Position numbers and translations under genes: made by a program. From Pedococcus aerophilus (GTDB lineage: Bacteria; Actinomycetota; Actinomycetes; Actinomycetales; Dermatophilaceae), in assembly GCF_039532215.1 (NCBI RefSeq), contig NZ_BAAARN010000001.1:1223941-1287940 (forward strand): a stretch of DNA of 64,000 bases, written 5' to 3'. Position 1 is the first letter of the stretch, and the number at the start of each line of letters is the position of its first letter. Shown here in pieces: positions 32,415 through 41,850 of the stretch. The notes under the pieces were generated by a model that was not told the DNA's origin, searched no databases, and was given only the letters and a program-made list of their open reading frames with translations.

Positions 32415-35400
32415 TCACGGGGTCGTCGCGCTCGGCGCCGGCGTGGTCGCGCTGGCCGACGGAGACGGCGACACGGTGACGCTGCCGCCCTTCGGCGAGG
32501 CGGCCACGGCCCGCTTGATCGCGTCGTCGAGCTTCTTCTGCGCCGTGCCGTAGGCCGCGAAGTCGTTCTTGCGCAACGCTTCCTGGCCTTCGGCGTACGC
32601 CGCCTGGATGTCGGCGAGCGCGGCGGCCAGCGCAGCCGGGTCGGCCACCCCCGTGCCACCGGACGGGCTCGACGTGCTCGGGCTGGGCGTCGGGGTACCG
32701 CCGCTGGTGCTCGGGCTGGGCGTCGGGGTCGGCGTGCTTCCCGTGCCCGTGCCGCCACCGGTGCCGGAGTCACCCGCGGTGGCTCCAGAGTTTCCGCCGA
32801 AGAGTCCGTCGAGGGCTCCGTCGAGGGTGTCCGACCACGCGAGCTTGTTGCCGAACGCCACCACCGTGGCGCGGGACAGCGGGAACGCCGTGGTGCTGTT
32901 GGCGCTGACGTAGATCGGCTGGACGTAGAGCAGTCCGCCACCGACCGGGAGGGTCAGCAGGTTGCCGAGCGTCACCCGCGAGCCCTGCTGGCGCGCGTTG
33001 TTGAGGAACTGCGACAGCGTCAGGCTGAACGCGGCCGAGGTCTGGTTCGACGAGTTGATGTCGTTCTGGACCTGGCCGGGTCCTCGGACCTGGCTGTCCT
33101 TCGGGAGCTCGAGCAGGCGCAGCGTGCCGTAGTCGGCGCTGGGCTTGCCCGCCGTCGTCCCCGCGTCGGCGTCCACCGACAGGAAGCCCGAGAGCACCTG
33201 GCGGTCACCGACCGGCTTGAAGGTCGTCGTCAGGGAGAACTTGGCAGCGTCCTGGTCGGGCATCTTCAGCGTCAGGTAGTACGGCGGCTGGTCGACGTTC
33301 CGCTGCTCCTGGGCCGGGTCCTCGGGGACCTCCCAGAAGTCCTGGCCGCCGTAGAAGGAGGCCGCGTCGGTGACGTGGTAGCGGGTGAGCAGCTGTCGCT
33401 GGACCTTGAACAGGTCCTCGGGGTAGCGCAGGTGCGACATGAGGTCGCCGCTGATCTCCGACATGGGGCGCACCGTGTTGTCGAAGGCCGCGCTCCACGC
33501 CTTGAGCACCGGGTCCTTGTCGTCCCACGAGTACAGCTTGACCGAGCCGTCGTACGCGTCCACGGTCGCCTTGACCGAGTTCCGCATGTAGTTGACCTTG
33601 CCCACGCCGATCGCCTGGACGGCGCTGGAGCGCGCGGTGACGGAGTCGGACGTCGCGCTGTCGACCTCGGTCAGGCGCGAGTACGGGTAGTCCGCCGAGG
33701 TGGTGTAGCCGTCGATGATCCACTGGATCCGGCCGTCCACCACCGCGGGGTACGGGTTGCCGTCGGGGGTCAGCCACGGCGCCACCCGCTCGACGCGCTC
33801 GAGCGGCTCACGGTGGTCGAGGATGCGGCTGTTGTCGGTCACCGCGTCCGAGAGCAGGAGGTTGAGCTCGCGGTACTTCAGGGCGTACGCGGCCTGGCGC
33901 GGGAAGGAGCTGAGCGCGACGCCACCCTTGCCGGAGTAGGTGTTGTTCTTCTGCCCGGCAGCGCTGTTGTCGGGGTAGTCGAACTCGCGCGGCGAGGCAC
34001 CTGCTGCCGCACCCACGATGGAGTAGGTCGGCGACTTCTCACCGAAGTAGACGCGCGGCTCGTACTCCCCGAGGGCGCCCGACGGCGGGATGTTGCGCTC
34101 GTAGAAGACCGGCTCACCGTCGGCCGTGCGCTGGTTCCCGTACGCGGCGACGGCGCCGTAGCCGTGGGTGTAGACCGTATGGTCGTTGAGCCAGTTGCGC
34201 TGGTTGTTCGGCACCCCGGCGAGGTCGAGCTCGCGGACGGCCACCACGGTGTCGCGGACCTTGCCGTCGACCTCGTAGCGGTCGACGTCGAGGGCGTCAG
34301 GGAAGGCGTAGTAGGACTTCACCGACTGGAGCTGCTTGAACGTCGGCGACACCACGATCGGGTCCACCAGGCGGATGCCGGGGATCGTCTCCGCGTCGTC
34401 GCGCAGCTGGCCCTGGCTGGCCTCGGTCGTCGCCGTGTACGGCGTGGTCTTGATGTCCTCGATGCCGTAGGCGGCGCGGGTCGCCTTGATGCTGCGCTCG
34501 ATGTACGGCTGCTCCAGCGACTTCTCGGACGGGCGCACCTGGAAGCGCTGGACCAGCGCCGGGTAGATGTTGCCCACGACGAGGGAGGTGATGACGAGCA
34601 GCGCGACACCGACGACGGGCAGGCGCCACGAGCGCGTCCAGATCGAGGCGATGAAGATGCCCGCCACCATGATCGCGGCCACGGCCAGGATCGCCTTGGC
34701 CGGCAGGACCGCGTTGGCGTCGGTGTACCTGATGCCGGTCAGCAGCGTGGAGTCCTTGGTGGACAACGAGTAGCGGTCGAACCAGTAGGTCGCTGCCCGC
34801 ACGAGCACGAGGACCGCGACGAGGATCGCGAGGTGCGTCCGGGTGGCGCGAGTGGTGCGCTCGGCTCGCGTCTGGATCTGGAGCCCGCCGTAGACGTAGT
34901 GCGTGAACGCCGCGGCCAGCAGCGCCATGACGAGGGCCATGGTGAGGAAGCCCAGCAGGAACCGGATCCACGGCAGGGTGAAGACGAAGAAGGACAGGTC
35001 GAGGTTGAACTGCGGGTCCTTGGTGCCGAACGAGCTGCCGTTGCGCCAGAGCAGGAACGTCTGCCACTGCCCGGCGGCACCGGTGCCCGCGAGCAGGCCG
35101 AGGACGGCGGGGACCGCGATGATCGCGACCTTGCGCAGCGGCTCGATGGCCTCGCGGTACTGGTCGAGGCTCTGCTGCTGGGCCGTGACTGGCGCGTAGA
35201 TCGGGCGCGTGCGGTAGGCGATGAGCAGGCTGGAGGCCACGAGAGCCGCGGTGATGACGAAGCCGATGACGAACAGCACGACCTTGGTGACCAGCTGCGT
35301 CGTGAAGACGTTGGTGTAGCCGACCGACTGGAACCACAGCACCTCGGTCCACAGCGATGCGCCGATCGAGCCGAGGAAGCCGAGGACCACGAGGATGAGG

Positions 35401-35552
35401 ATCGTCGGCGCCAGCGGGCCGCGACGCCTGCGGAAGTTCAGGGTCGGGGGGCGACGACCGCCGGCCCCTGCCCCACCGGGTCGCGGCGTGCCCTCGCCCC
35501 GACCGCCTTCGCCGCCCGGTCGGTCCTGCCCGAACCACTCTGAAGAACTCAC
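32415..35552 (-). CDS. UPF0182 family integral membrane protein
   Basis: 1045 residues from the GTG at 35552. After a Gly/Arg/Pro-rich cytoplasmic start come seven hydrophobic helices (to about residue 320; for example TILILVVLGFLGSIGASL), then a large extracellular part of about 600 residues including YGIEDIKTTPYTA and EPVFYERNIPPSG. The C-terminus has a Thr/Pro/Ser-rich linker and a helical segment. This is the UPF0182/COG1615 layout, equivalent to Rv3193c. The function is unknown. It is the first gene of the conserved block that runs to the right edge, although here it is transcribed toward the tRNA. Confidence 0.92.
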   Translation of the reverse strand: MSSSEWFGQDRPGGEGGRGEGTPRPGGAGAGGRRPPTLNFRRRRGPLAPTILILVVLGFLGSIGASLWTEVLWFQSVGYTNVFTTQLVTKVVLFVIGFVITAALVASSLLIAYRTRPIYAPVTAQQQSLDQYREAIEPLRKVAIIAVPAVLGLLAGTGAAGQWQTFLLWRNGSSFGTKDPQFNLDLSFFVFTLPWIRFLLGFLTMALVMALLAAAFTHYVYGGLQIQTRAERTTRATRTHLAILVAVLVLVRAATYWFDRYSLSTKDSTLLTGIRYTDANAVLPAKAILAVAAIMVAGIFIASIWTRSWRLPVVGVALLVITSLVVGNIYPALVQRFQVRPSEKSLEQPYIERSIKATRAAYGIEDIKTTPYTATTEASQGQLRDDAETIPGIRLVDPIVVSPTFKQLQSVKSYYAFPDALDVDRYEVDGKVRDTVVAVRELDLAGVPNNQRNWLNDHTVYTHGYGAVAAYGNQRTADGEPVFYERNIPPSGALGEYEPRVYFGEKSPTYSIVGAAAGASPREFDYPDNSAAGQKNNTYSGKGGVALSSFPRQAAYALKYRELNLLLSDAVTDNSRILDHREPLERVERVAPWLTPDGNPYPAVVDGRIQWIIDGYTTSADYPYSRLTEVDSATSDSVTARSSAVQAIGVGKVNYMRNSVKATVDAYDGSVKLYSWDDKDPVLKAWSAAFDNTVRPMSEISGDLMSHLRYPEDLFKVQRQLLTRYHVTDAASFYGGQDFWEVPEDPAQEQRNVDQPPYYLTLKMPDQDAAKFSLTTTFKPVGDRQVLSGFLSVDADAGTTAGKPSADYGTLRLLELPKDSQVRGPGQVQNDINSSNQTSAAFSLTLSQFLNNARQQGSRVTLGNLLTLPVGGGLLYVQPIYVSANSTTAFPLSRATVVAFGNKLAWSDTLDGALDGLFGGNSGATAGDSGTGGGTGTGSTPTPTPSPSTSGGTPTPSPSTSSPSGGTGVADPAALAAALADIQAAYAEGQEALRKNDFAAYGTAQKKLDDAIKRAVAASPKGGSVTVSPSPSASATTPAPSATTP

Positions 35553-35783
35553 TCCACGCCCGATCTGCCTCGCCGCCTCCCACGATGGGGGCCTGCTGGT
35601 AGTGGGACCAACTTACCGAGCGCTGCTGTGGTTCCCACGCCCGCCTGCATCACGCCTTGGTGTCGGCTGGCAACCCGCTGGGTATGCCGCGTGCCCACCT
35701 CGTGGACAACCCTGTCGGTCCCCCGTCGGCACGGCCGCGGGTGCCGTGCGCGCCGACGCGCCCGGATGCGGCACGATGGGCGC

Positions 35784-36320
35784 GTGAGCCAGACGTCCCA
35801 ACCTGTCGCCGACCCGCTGTCCATCGCTGCCCTCGACACCGAGAAGCACGTCGCAGCCTCCGGCTGGGACCAGAACCCGCGACTCTTCGCCCTGGTGCCG
35901 ACCTCCGACCTGGTGGCCCGCGAGCCGCACCTGCGCGCCCAGCTCAAGGGGGCCGACCTCGCCGAGGGCGCGCTCAGCGCCATCGAGCAGGAGGACCTGC
36001 CGAAGACCTCCAACCTCGAGTCGCTCCTCGGCGGCATCGCCTGGCCCGAGAGCGTCGTAGGCGCAGCCCTGGCCGTCGAGCGGATCGTCGTGCCGCCGGA
36101 GGCCGAGCGCGACCTCCCGGTGCACGCCGAGTCCGCCGTCGACGCCCTGGCGGCCCACCCCAAGCGTCAGGACGTCCGACTCCTCGTCGCGGTCACCCGT
36201 GACGGCCAGAGCCGGTGCCTGCTGCGCCAGCGCGCCCACGACCGCGACGACCAGGTGGCCCTCGGCGAGGACATCGCCCCGGGCCTGGTCCACGCGCTGC
36301 GCGCCACCCTCCAGGGCTGA
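35784..36320 (+). CDS. PPA1309-family conserved protein
   Basis: 178 residues from the GTG at 35784. It resembles a small conserved actinobacterial family (PPA1309-like) found beside UPF0182: DTEKHVAASGWDQNPRLFAL at the start, FALVPTSDL, and GGIAWPESVVGAALAVERIV in the middle. It is soluble, with no motif that suggests catalysis. It converges on the YlbL-like gene with only four bases between stops. Function unknown. Confidence 0.75.
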   Translation: MSQTSQPVADPLSIAALDTEKHVAASGWDQNPRLFALVPTSDLVAREPHLRAQLKGADLAEGALSAIEQEDLPKTSNLESLLGGIAWPESVVGAALAVERIVVPPEAERDLPVHAESAVDALAAHPKRQDVRLLVAVTRDGQSRCLLRQRAHDRDDQVALGEDIAPGLVHALRATLQG

Positions 36321-36324
36321 CCGA

Positions 36325-37449
36325 CTACTTCGTGCAGGTCGGCAGGCTGTCGGCCCGCCCGGCGGCGATGGCCTCGACCGAGTTCTTCGCCTCGTCGAAC
36401 GTGCTTATCCGCACGACGGTCAGGCCGTCCGGCACGTGGTCGACGACCTCGTCGCAGTTGTCGGCGGGCGCGAGGAAGAACTTCGCTCCCCCGTCGTGCG
36501 CCCCGACGAGCTTCTGGCGGATGCCACCGATCGGCCCGACGGTGCCGGCGGCGTCGATGGTCCCGGTGCCGGCGATCTTCTTGCCACCGGTCAGCGCGCC
36601 GGGGGTGAGGCGGTCGTAGACGCCGAGTGCGAACATCGTTCCGGCAGAGGGCCCGCCGACATTTCCGGCGTCGATCTTCACATCGATCGGGAAGTCGAAC
36701 CGCGTCCCGAGGAACACCCCCACGGTCACCCGTCCACCGGAGTCCCGGGTCTTCGCGGCGACGTCGACCGTCTCGCTGCCGCGCTTGAGCCGCAGCTGCA
36801 CCGTCTCGCCCGCGGTGTGGGTGCCGATGGCCGCCCGGATGGACTCGGGGCCGTCGACGGTCTTGCCGTCCACGGCGAGCACCTCGTCGCCGGCCTTGAG
36901 CAGGGCGGCCGACGGAGCGTCGTCGGCGACCTGGCCGATGACGGTGTGCGTGGTGACCTTCTGGCCGGTCGCCTTGAGCGCGACGGCGATCGCCTCCTGC
37001 TGGGAGTCGATCATCTCGGCGGTGCTCTCCTCCTCCACCTGTTTGTCGGTCACGCCCTTGGGGAAGTAGACCTCCTCGTCGACGACCTCCTCGCTGGGGT
37101 CGATGGCGCCCTTGAGGACGTCCCATACGGTGACGCGGTAGCCCGGACCGCCGGACACGCGGACCGTGGTGAAGTCGAGGGCCCCCTCGGTCGGGTACGT
37201 CTGCGCCCCGGCCACCGTGATGAGGTCCTTGCCACCGAGCTGGCCGAGCGTGTTGGTGATCGGACCGGGCTTCATCACGACGTAGGGCAGCCCGACCAGC
37301 GTGGACAGTGCCCCGAGGGCGATCGCGAGGAACAGGCCGATGAGGCTGGCCGACGAGCGCCGACCCAGGCGGTAGGGGTCGGAGTGGCCCGGTCCCCCAC
37401 GCTGTCCCGGCTCGGTGATCGGGGACGGCGTCATACCGGGTGAGCTCAC
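36325..37449 (-). CDS. YlbL-like PDZ-Lon (S16) membrane protease
   Basis: 374 residues from the GTG at 37449, which overlaps the MoaE stop (GTGA); an ATG at 37434 is the alternative. One N-terminal helix (SLIGLFLAIALGAL) anchors it with the rest outside. A PDZ domain (about residues 165-245, DEVLAVDGKTVDGPESI) precedes a Lon-type S16 domain with catalytic Ser in GGPSAGTMFAL and Lys in IGGIRQKLVGA. This is the YlbL/Rv3194c family; a substrate is not known. It follows MoaE and the SDR-like gene in an overlapping minus-strand operon. Confidence 0.88.
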   Translation of the reverse strand: MSSPGMTPSPITEPGQRGGPGHSDPYRLGRRSSASLIGLFLAIALGALSTLVGLPYVVMKPGPITNTLGQLGGKDLITVAGAQTYPTEGALDFTTVRVSGGPGYRVTVWDVLKGAIDPSEEVVDEEVYFPKGVTDKQVEEESTAEMIDSQQEAIAVALKATGQKVTTHTVIGQVADDAPSAALLKAGDEVLAVDGKTVDGPESIRAAIGTHTAGETVQLRLKRGSETVDVAAKTRDSGGRVTVGVFLGTRFDFPIDVKIDAGNVGGPSAGTMFALGVYDRLTPGALTGGKKIAGTGTIDAAGTVGPIGGIRQKLVGAHDGGAKFFLAPADNCDEVVDHVPDGLTVVRISTFDEAKNSVEAIAAGRADSLPTCTK

Positions 37450-37910
37450 GGGAGGCCCACCCACTCGTCCGACCCGTCGGTGAACTGCTGGTGCTTCCAG
37501 ATCGGGACGGTCGACTTCAGGGTGTCGATCAGGTCGCGGCAGGCGTCGAACGCCTGCCCGCGGTGGGGCGCGGACACGGCGGCGACGACGGCCATGTCAC
37601 CGATCTCGAGGTGACCGACGCGGTGCACGGCACCCAGACGGGCGACGGGGTGGCGCTCGGCCACCTCCTGGCAGACCTTGGCGAGCGCGTCGACGACGCT
37701 GGGGTGCGCCGAGTAGTCGAGGGCGGTGACCGGTGCCCCGTGGTCGTGGTCGCGCACGACCCCGACGAACAGCGCGATCCCGCCGCACTGGGGGTGCCGC
37801 ACGAGGCCGAGGACCTCGTCGACGCTGAGCGCCTCGTCACGGACGTCGCAGAGGACGACCTCCGCGCTGGTCGACAGCTCGCTGGTCGACCCCGTGGTCG
37901 GCTCGCTCAT
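37446..37910 (-). CDS. moaE: Molybdopterin synthase large subunit MoaE
   Basis: 154 residues from the ATG at 37910, overlapping the upstream stop as ATGA. MoaE converts precursor Z to molybdopterin with MoaD. Signatures are GGIALFVGVVRDHDHGAPV, AVHRVGHLEIGDMAVVAAVSAPHRG and the C-terminal VPIWKHQ with the catalytic Lys, followed by W-V-G-L-P. A 25-residue acidic/Ser-rich N-terminus is extra. MoaD and the other moa genes are not in the window; MoeZ at 61695 could supply sulfur for MoaD. Confidence 0.93.
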   Translation of the reverse strand: MSEPTTGSTSELSTSAEVVLCDVRDEALSVDEVLGLVRHPQCGGIALFVGVVRDHDHGAPVTALDYSAHPSVVDALAKVCQEVAERHPVARLGAVHRVGHLEIGDMAVVAAVSAPHRGQAFDACRDLIDTLKSTVPIWKHQQFTDGSDEWVGLP

Positions 37911-39061
37911 CCGGTCACACCCTTCTTGCGGCGACGCCGCATGATCGCCGCGGTCCCCACGAGGGCGACCGCGGCACTGGCCGCCCCCAGGGCGGCGTCC
38001 TTGCGATCCAGGCGTCTCGCCGCGACCGCGTGTGAGCCCCTGATGGCGTCCAGCAGGACACCGAGGCACGTCTCATTGTCATGGACCGGCACCCAACCGC
38101 GACCCAGGAGGGTCTCGGAGGACACCGCCCACGGGAAGGCCACGAAGGCCAGGTCGCTGGCGGGAGCCGGCAAGACCCCAACGCGGTGGAGGCGGTCGGC
38201 AGTTCCCATCGCGGCGTTCAGGCTGAGCTCGACCTGGCGCATCCCGGTGAGCCGCTCGAGGTCGCCCTGGGTCAGGTGACCCGGTGCCCCGACGGACACC
38301 GCACCCTCGACACCACGCGCGACGACGACCGCCACGGCGGACCCGAGGTCGTCGACGTGGCAGAACTGCCACGCCGCGTCGGCGCCGCGCACCGTCAGCA
38401 GCCGGGGCGCCTCGAAGTGCCGTGTCGTGACGGTGTCGACGCCGTCGCCGACGAGCGCCGCCGGGCGCACGACCGTGAGGCGCAGACCGGGGTGGACGTC
38501 TCGAGCGACGGCCACGAGCTGCTCGACGTCCATGAGGTCGCCGACCTGCCCCTCGTCCGCCGGCGCACGCAGCGGGGCGTCGTCGGCGAGGGGCACGGGG
38601 TTGTCCGGGAGGGCGCCGTACACCTGCGCCCCGGTGACCACGACGAGGTGCCGCACGCCCGCCGCGGCGGCCGCGGTGATCACGGTCTGCGCGCGCCGCA
38701 GATTCCGCTCGCGGCGCGGTCGGGTGCCGAGCGCCAGGTCCTGCTCGAGGTCGGTGCTCGCTGCCACGTATGCCGCGGCGTGGACGCCGGCGAGCGCCTT
38801 CACCAGCGCGGGGTCGGCCGGGTCGGCGAGGCGGAACTCGACCCCGCCGACGGTGGGGCGTTCGGTGTCGACGGCCACCACCGTGCCGATGCGCGACTCG
38901 GTGCCGGGCTCGCCGGGGGCGGCGTGCCCGCGCGCTGCCGCGGTGAGCAGGGCCCGGAGGACGGCTTCGCTGGCTGCGTCGGCGGTACCCACGACGGCCA
39001 CGTCGATGGCGCTACGCCGCGAGCGAACGCCGCCCGTTCCGGCGCGGGCTGGGGAACTCAC
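37907..39061 (-). CDS. Atypical NAD(P)-binding SDR-like protein with C-terminal membrane anchor
   Basis: 384 residues from the GTG at 39061. The body is an extended SDR/epimerase: HLVVVTGAQVYGALPDNPVP in strand 5, VVRPAALVGDGVD, WQFCHVDDLGSAVA. The N-terminal glycine motif is degenerate (VAVVGTADAASEAVL instead of GxxGxxG), and the YxxxK Lys is not evident, so cofactor use is uncertain. Near the C-terminus ALGAASAAVALVGTAAIM is a single hydrophobic helix followed by RRRRKK. Similar genes sit beside zincin-like DUF2342 genes in other actinobacteria. It starts the operon with MoaE and YlbL by ATGA/GTGA overlaps. Confidence 0.75.
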   Translation of the reverse strand: MSSPARAGTGGVRSRRSAIDVAVVGTADAASEAVLRALLTAAARGHAAPGEPGTESRIGTVVAVDTERPTVGGVEFRLADPADPALVKALAGVHAAAYVAASTDLEQDLALGTRPRRERNLRRAQTVITAAAAAGVRHLVVVTGAQVYGALPDNPVPLADDAPLRAPADEGQVGDLMDVEQLVAVARDVHPGLRLTVVRPAALVGDGVDTVTTRHFEAPRLLTVRGADAAWQFCHVDDLGSAVAVVVARGVEGAVSVGAPGHLTQGDLERLTGMRQVELSLNAAMGTADRLHRVGVLPAPASDLAFVAFPWAVSSETLLGRGWVPVHDNETCLGVLLDAIRGSHAVAARRLDRKDAALGAASAAVALVGTAAIMRRRRKKGVTG

Positions 39062-39122
39062 CGTGGCCTCCGCGTGGTTGTCTAAGGAAAGCCCATCCTC
39101 TCAGGACCGCCGAGGAGCCGTT

Positions 39123-40550
39123 GTGCCCGACCACCCCCAGACCCCCGACTCACCCTCCGACGGGTCCGGCGACGAACCCACGGGGTCGGGCCTGCCGCCC
39201 GAGCTTGAGCAGATGATCGCGCGCATCACCGGTGGTCGGATCGACCCCGAGATGGCGCGGACCCTCAAGGACATGGGCATCGACCAGGTCGACCCGGCGA
39301 TGCTGCAGATGATGATGGGCCAGGTGCAGGCGATGTTCGCCAGCACCGACGACGGCCCGTTCAACGTCGCGCTCGCCACCGACACGGCCCGCAAGACCGT
39401 GTCGGCCGCGGGGGACGCGTCGGTCTCCGAGGCGACGGCCCGGCAGGTGGCCCAGGCCGCGCAGGTCGCCGAGCTGTGGCTCGACGAGGTGACGGCGTTC
39501 GAGGCCCCCGGCATCACGACGCACGCCTGGAGCCGCGCCGAGTGGGTCGAGGCCACGATGCCGACCTGGCGCACCCTCGTCGAGCCCGTCGCCGAGGGTG
39601 TCGGCCGGGCCGTCGGCGACGCCATGCGGACCCAGATGAAAGAGCTCGGCGACGGGGCGGCCCTGCCCGAGGGACTGCTCCCCGCCGGCATGGACCCGTC
39701 CGCCCTCATCGGCCAGATGGAGCCGATGATGGCCAAGATGAGCGGGTCGATGTTCGGCCTGCAGGTCGGCCAGGCTCTGGGCGCGCTCGCCACCGAGACC
39801 GTGAGCGGCACCGAGGTCGGCCTCCCGCTCGTCACCGACCGCGCCGTCGTCCTGCTCCCGGCCAACGTCGAGGCCTTCGCGGACGGCCTCGGCGTCGACC
39901 TCGACCAGGTGCGGCTCTACCTCGCGGTCCGCGAGGCGGCCCGGGTGCGGCTCTTCAGCGAGGTGCCGTGGATCGGGCCCCAGCTGCTGGCAGCCGTGCG
40001 CGACTACGCCCGCGACATCAGCATCGACACCGACCGGATCGAGTCGGCGCTCACCTCGGTCGACACCAGCGACCCCACGGCCCTGCAGTCGGCGCTCCAG
40101 GACCAGCTCTTCCGTCCCGAGCCGAGCGCCAGCCAGCGTGCGGCGCTGGGGCGCCTCGAGACCTACCTCGCCCTCGTCGAGGGCTGGGTCGACGTCGTCG
40201 CCGACCGGGCGACCCGCGACCACCTCCCCCAGGCCGCCGCGCTGGGCGAGGCGGTCCGCCGCCGCCGCGCCATCGGTGGCCCGGCAGAGAAGGCGTTCTC
40301 CGGTCTCGTCGGCCTCGAGCTGCGACCGCGCCGCCTCCGCGACGCAGCCAACCTCTGGGCCGCGCTCGAGGACCGCCACGGCCAGCAGGGTCGCGACGAC
40401 GCGTGGGGCCACCCCGACGTGGCACCGACGGCCGCCGACCTCGACGACCCGCTCGGCTACGTCGACCGGGTCGGCACCTCCAACGACTCCGAGATGGACG
40501 CCGCGCTCGACCAGCTGCTCAGCGAGGGCGAGCAGGGCCCCACCCAGTGA
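39123..40550 (+). CDS. Zincin-like DUF2342 protein with altered metal motif
   Basis: 475 residues from the GTG at 39123 (AGGAG five bases upstream). It matches the zinc-dependent metalloprotease family equivalent to Rv3195: LEQMIARITGGRIDPEMART at the start, MFGLQVGQALGALA in the middle, WVDVVADRAT and LGLELRPRRLRDAANLW-like blocks at the end. The segment usually read as the metal site is REAAR (E271, R274), whereas relatives I recall have His in place of R274. Metalloprotease activity is thus doubtful. The stop overlaps the NUDIX start by GTGA. Confidence 0.8.
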   Translation: MPDHPQTPDSPSDGSGDEPTGSGLPPELEQMIARITGGRIDPEMARTLKDMGIDQVDPAMLQMMMGQVQAMFASTDDGPFNVALATDTARKTVSAAGDASVSEATARQVAQAAQVAELWLDEVTAFEAPGITTHAWSRAEWVEATMPTWRTLVEPVAEGVGRAVGDAMRTQMKELGDGAALPEGLLPAGMDPSALIGQMEPMMAKMSGSMFGLQVGQALGALATETVSGTEVGLPLVTDRAVVLLPANVEAFADGLGVDLDQVRLYLAVREAARVRLFSEVPWIGPQLLAAVRDYARDISIDTDRIESALTSVDTSDPTALQSALQDQLFRPEPSASQRAALGRLETYLALVEGWVDVVADRATRDHLPQAAALGEAVRRRRAIGGPAEKAFSGLVGLELRPRRLRDAANLWAALEDRHGQQGRDDAWGHPDVAPTAADLDDPLGYVDRVGTSNDSEMDAALDQLLSEGEQGPTQ

Positions 40551-41119
40551 GCCAGCAGGTCGATCCCGGCTTCCTCGCCCTGCGGGACGACGCGGTCCGG
40601 GTCCTCGAGGTCTGGACCGCACCCGACGAGCAGCAGGAGGACCTGCGGACCGGGCTGCTCGCGCACTGCCTGGCCCACCCCGATGCGCTCTCGAAGCAGG
40701 GCCCCCCGGCCCACCTGACCGCGAGCGCCCTGGTGCTCAACGGCTCGCTCGACCAGGTGCTGCTGACGCTGCACGCCAAGGCTGGGCTGTGGCTCCAGTT
40801 CGGTGGGCACTTCGAGCCGGCCGACCGCACCGTCCTCGGCGCTGCCACCCGCGAGGCCCGGGAGGAGTCGGGGATCGCCGCGCTGGAGCTGTCACCGCAG
40901 CTGGTCCACCTGGACCGGCACCGGCTGCTCGCGTCCGGGTTCGGGCGCTGCAGCGAGCACCTCGACCTGCGCTACGCCGGTGTCGCCCAGGATGAGACCG
41001 CGTACGCCGTCAGCGACGAGTCGTTGGACGTGGCCTGGTGGCCGGTCGACCGCCTCCCCGCCGAGAGCGCCCACGAGATCGGGCCGCTCGCGCGGGCAGC
41101 CCGGCAGGTGCTCGGCTGA
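40547..41119 (+). CDS. NUDIX hydrolase
   Basis: 190 residues from the GTG at 40547, coupled to the DUF2342 gene. The Nudix box reads GGHFEPADRTVLGAATREAR followed by EESGI; RExxEE is intact while the upstream Glu position is shifted (ADR), as in related actinobacterial proteins. It would hydrolyse a nucleoside diphosphate linked to some group, substrate unknown. The gene is convergent with the metallopeptidase-like gene, with one base between stops. Confidence 0.85.
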   Translation: MSQQVDPGFLALRDDAVRVLEVWTAPDEQQEDLRTGLLAHCLAHPDALSKQGPPAHLTASALVLNGSLDQVLLTLHAKAGLWLQFGGHFEPADRTVLGAATREAREESGIAALELSPQLVHLDRHRLLASGFGRCSEHLDLRYAGVAQDETAYAVSDESLDVAWWPVDRLPAESAHEIGPLARAARQVLG

Positions 41120-41120
41120 A

Positions 41121-41726
41121 TCAGTCGGTCGGGGTCTGGATGTCGAGGGCGGCCTGCTCGCCGCCCCCGCTGTCACCAGCCACCTCGTCGCCCACCTCGT
41201 CGCCCACGTCGTCGTCCTCGGTGAGGTCGAGGCCGGCGGTCGCCGCCACGCCCTCGAGGTAGCCCCGGGCCCGCTCGGTGCGCGGGTAGGACTTCAGCAG
41301 CCGCCAGAAGTCCGGACCGTGGCCGGGCGCCAGCAGGTGGGCGAGCTCGTGGAGGATGACGTAGTCGAGCACGAAGCCCGGCATCCCCTTGACCCGGGCG
41401 GAGATCCGGATGGTGCCGTCGGCCGGGGTGCAGGAACCCCACCGGGAGTTCTGGTTGGTGACCCACCGGATGCTCGACGGCTTGGCCAACCCGCCGAGGT
41501 AGCGCTGGGACAGGTCGGCCGCACGCTTCTGGAGCTGGGTGTCGCTCGGACGTCGGCGCTGGTCGCCCTTGTCGAGCTTGTCGACCATCGTGGCGACCCA
41601 CTGCTGCTCCTCGGCCCGGGTGAAGCGGGCAGGGATGAGCACGATGGTGCGACCGTTCTCCCGGTACGCGCTCACGGTGCGACGCCGGCGCCGACTGCGC
41701 CTGACCTCGATGTCAGTGCTCCCCAT
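41121..41726 (-). CDS. YgjP/SprT-like zinc metallopeptidase (M48-type motif)
   Basis: 201 residues from the ATG at 41726 (GAGG just upstream). DUF45/YgjP-like domain: RRRRTVSAYRENGRTIVLIP at the N-terminus, RWGSCTPADGTIRIS in the middle, and HELAHLLAPGHGPDFW with the HExxH site and downstream His. It is a predicted zinc hydrolase; no substrate is known. The C-terminal 35 residues are acidic (DEVGDEVAGDSGGGEQ). The longer frame upstream of the ATG lies antisense to nothing and lacks a ribosome site. Confidence 0.85.
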   Translation of the reverse strand: MGSTDIEVRRSRRRRRTVSAYRENGRTIVLIPARFTRAEEQQWVATMVDKLDKGDQRRRPSDTQLQKRAADLSQRYLGGLAKPSSIRWVTNQNSRWGSCTPADGTIRISARVKGMPGFVLDYVILHELAHLLAPGHGPDFWRLLKSYPRTERARGYLEGVAATAGLDLTEDDDVGDEVGDEVAGDSGGGEQAALDIQTPTD

Positions 41727-41850
41727 GATCCTCACGATAGGTGACGAATCTGACAACGTCGGTGATCTGGGGCACGACACCCGTGCAGGTCAGGTCCCGC
41801 GGCAGCTCTGCCCACGGTCCGACAACGGACCAGCCGGACCTGGTCGGCCG

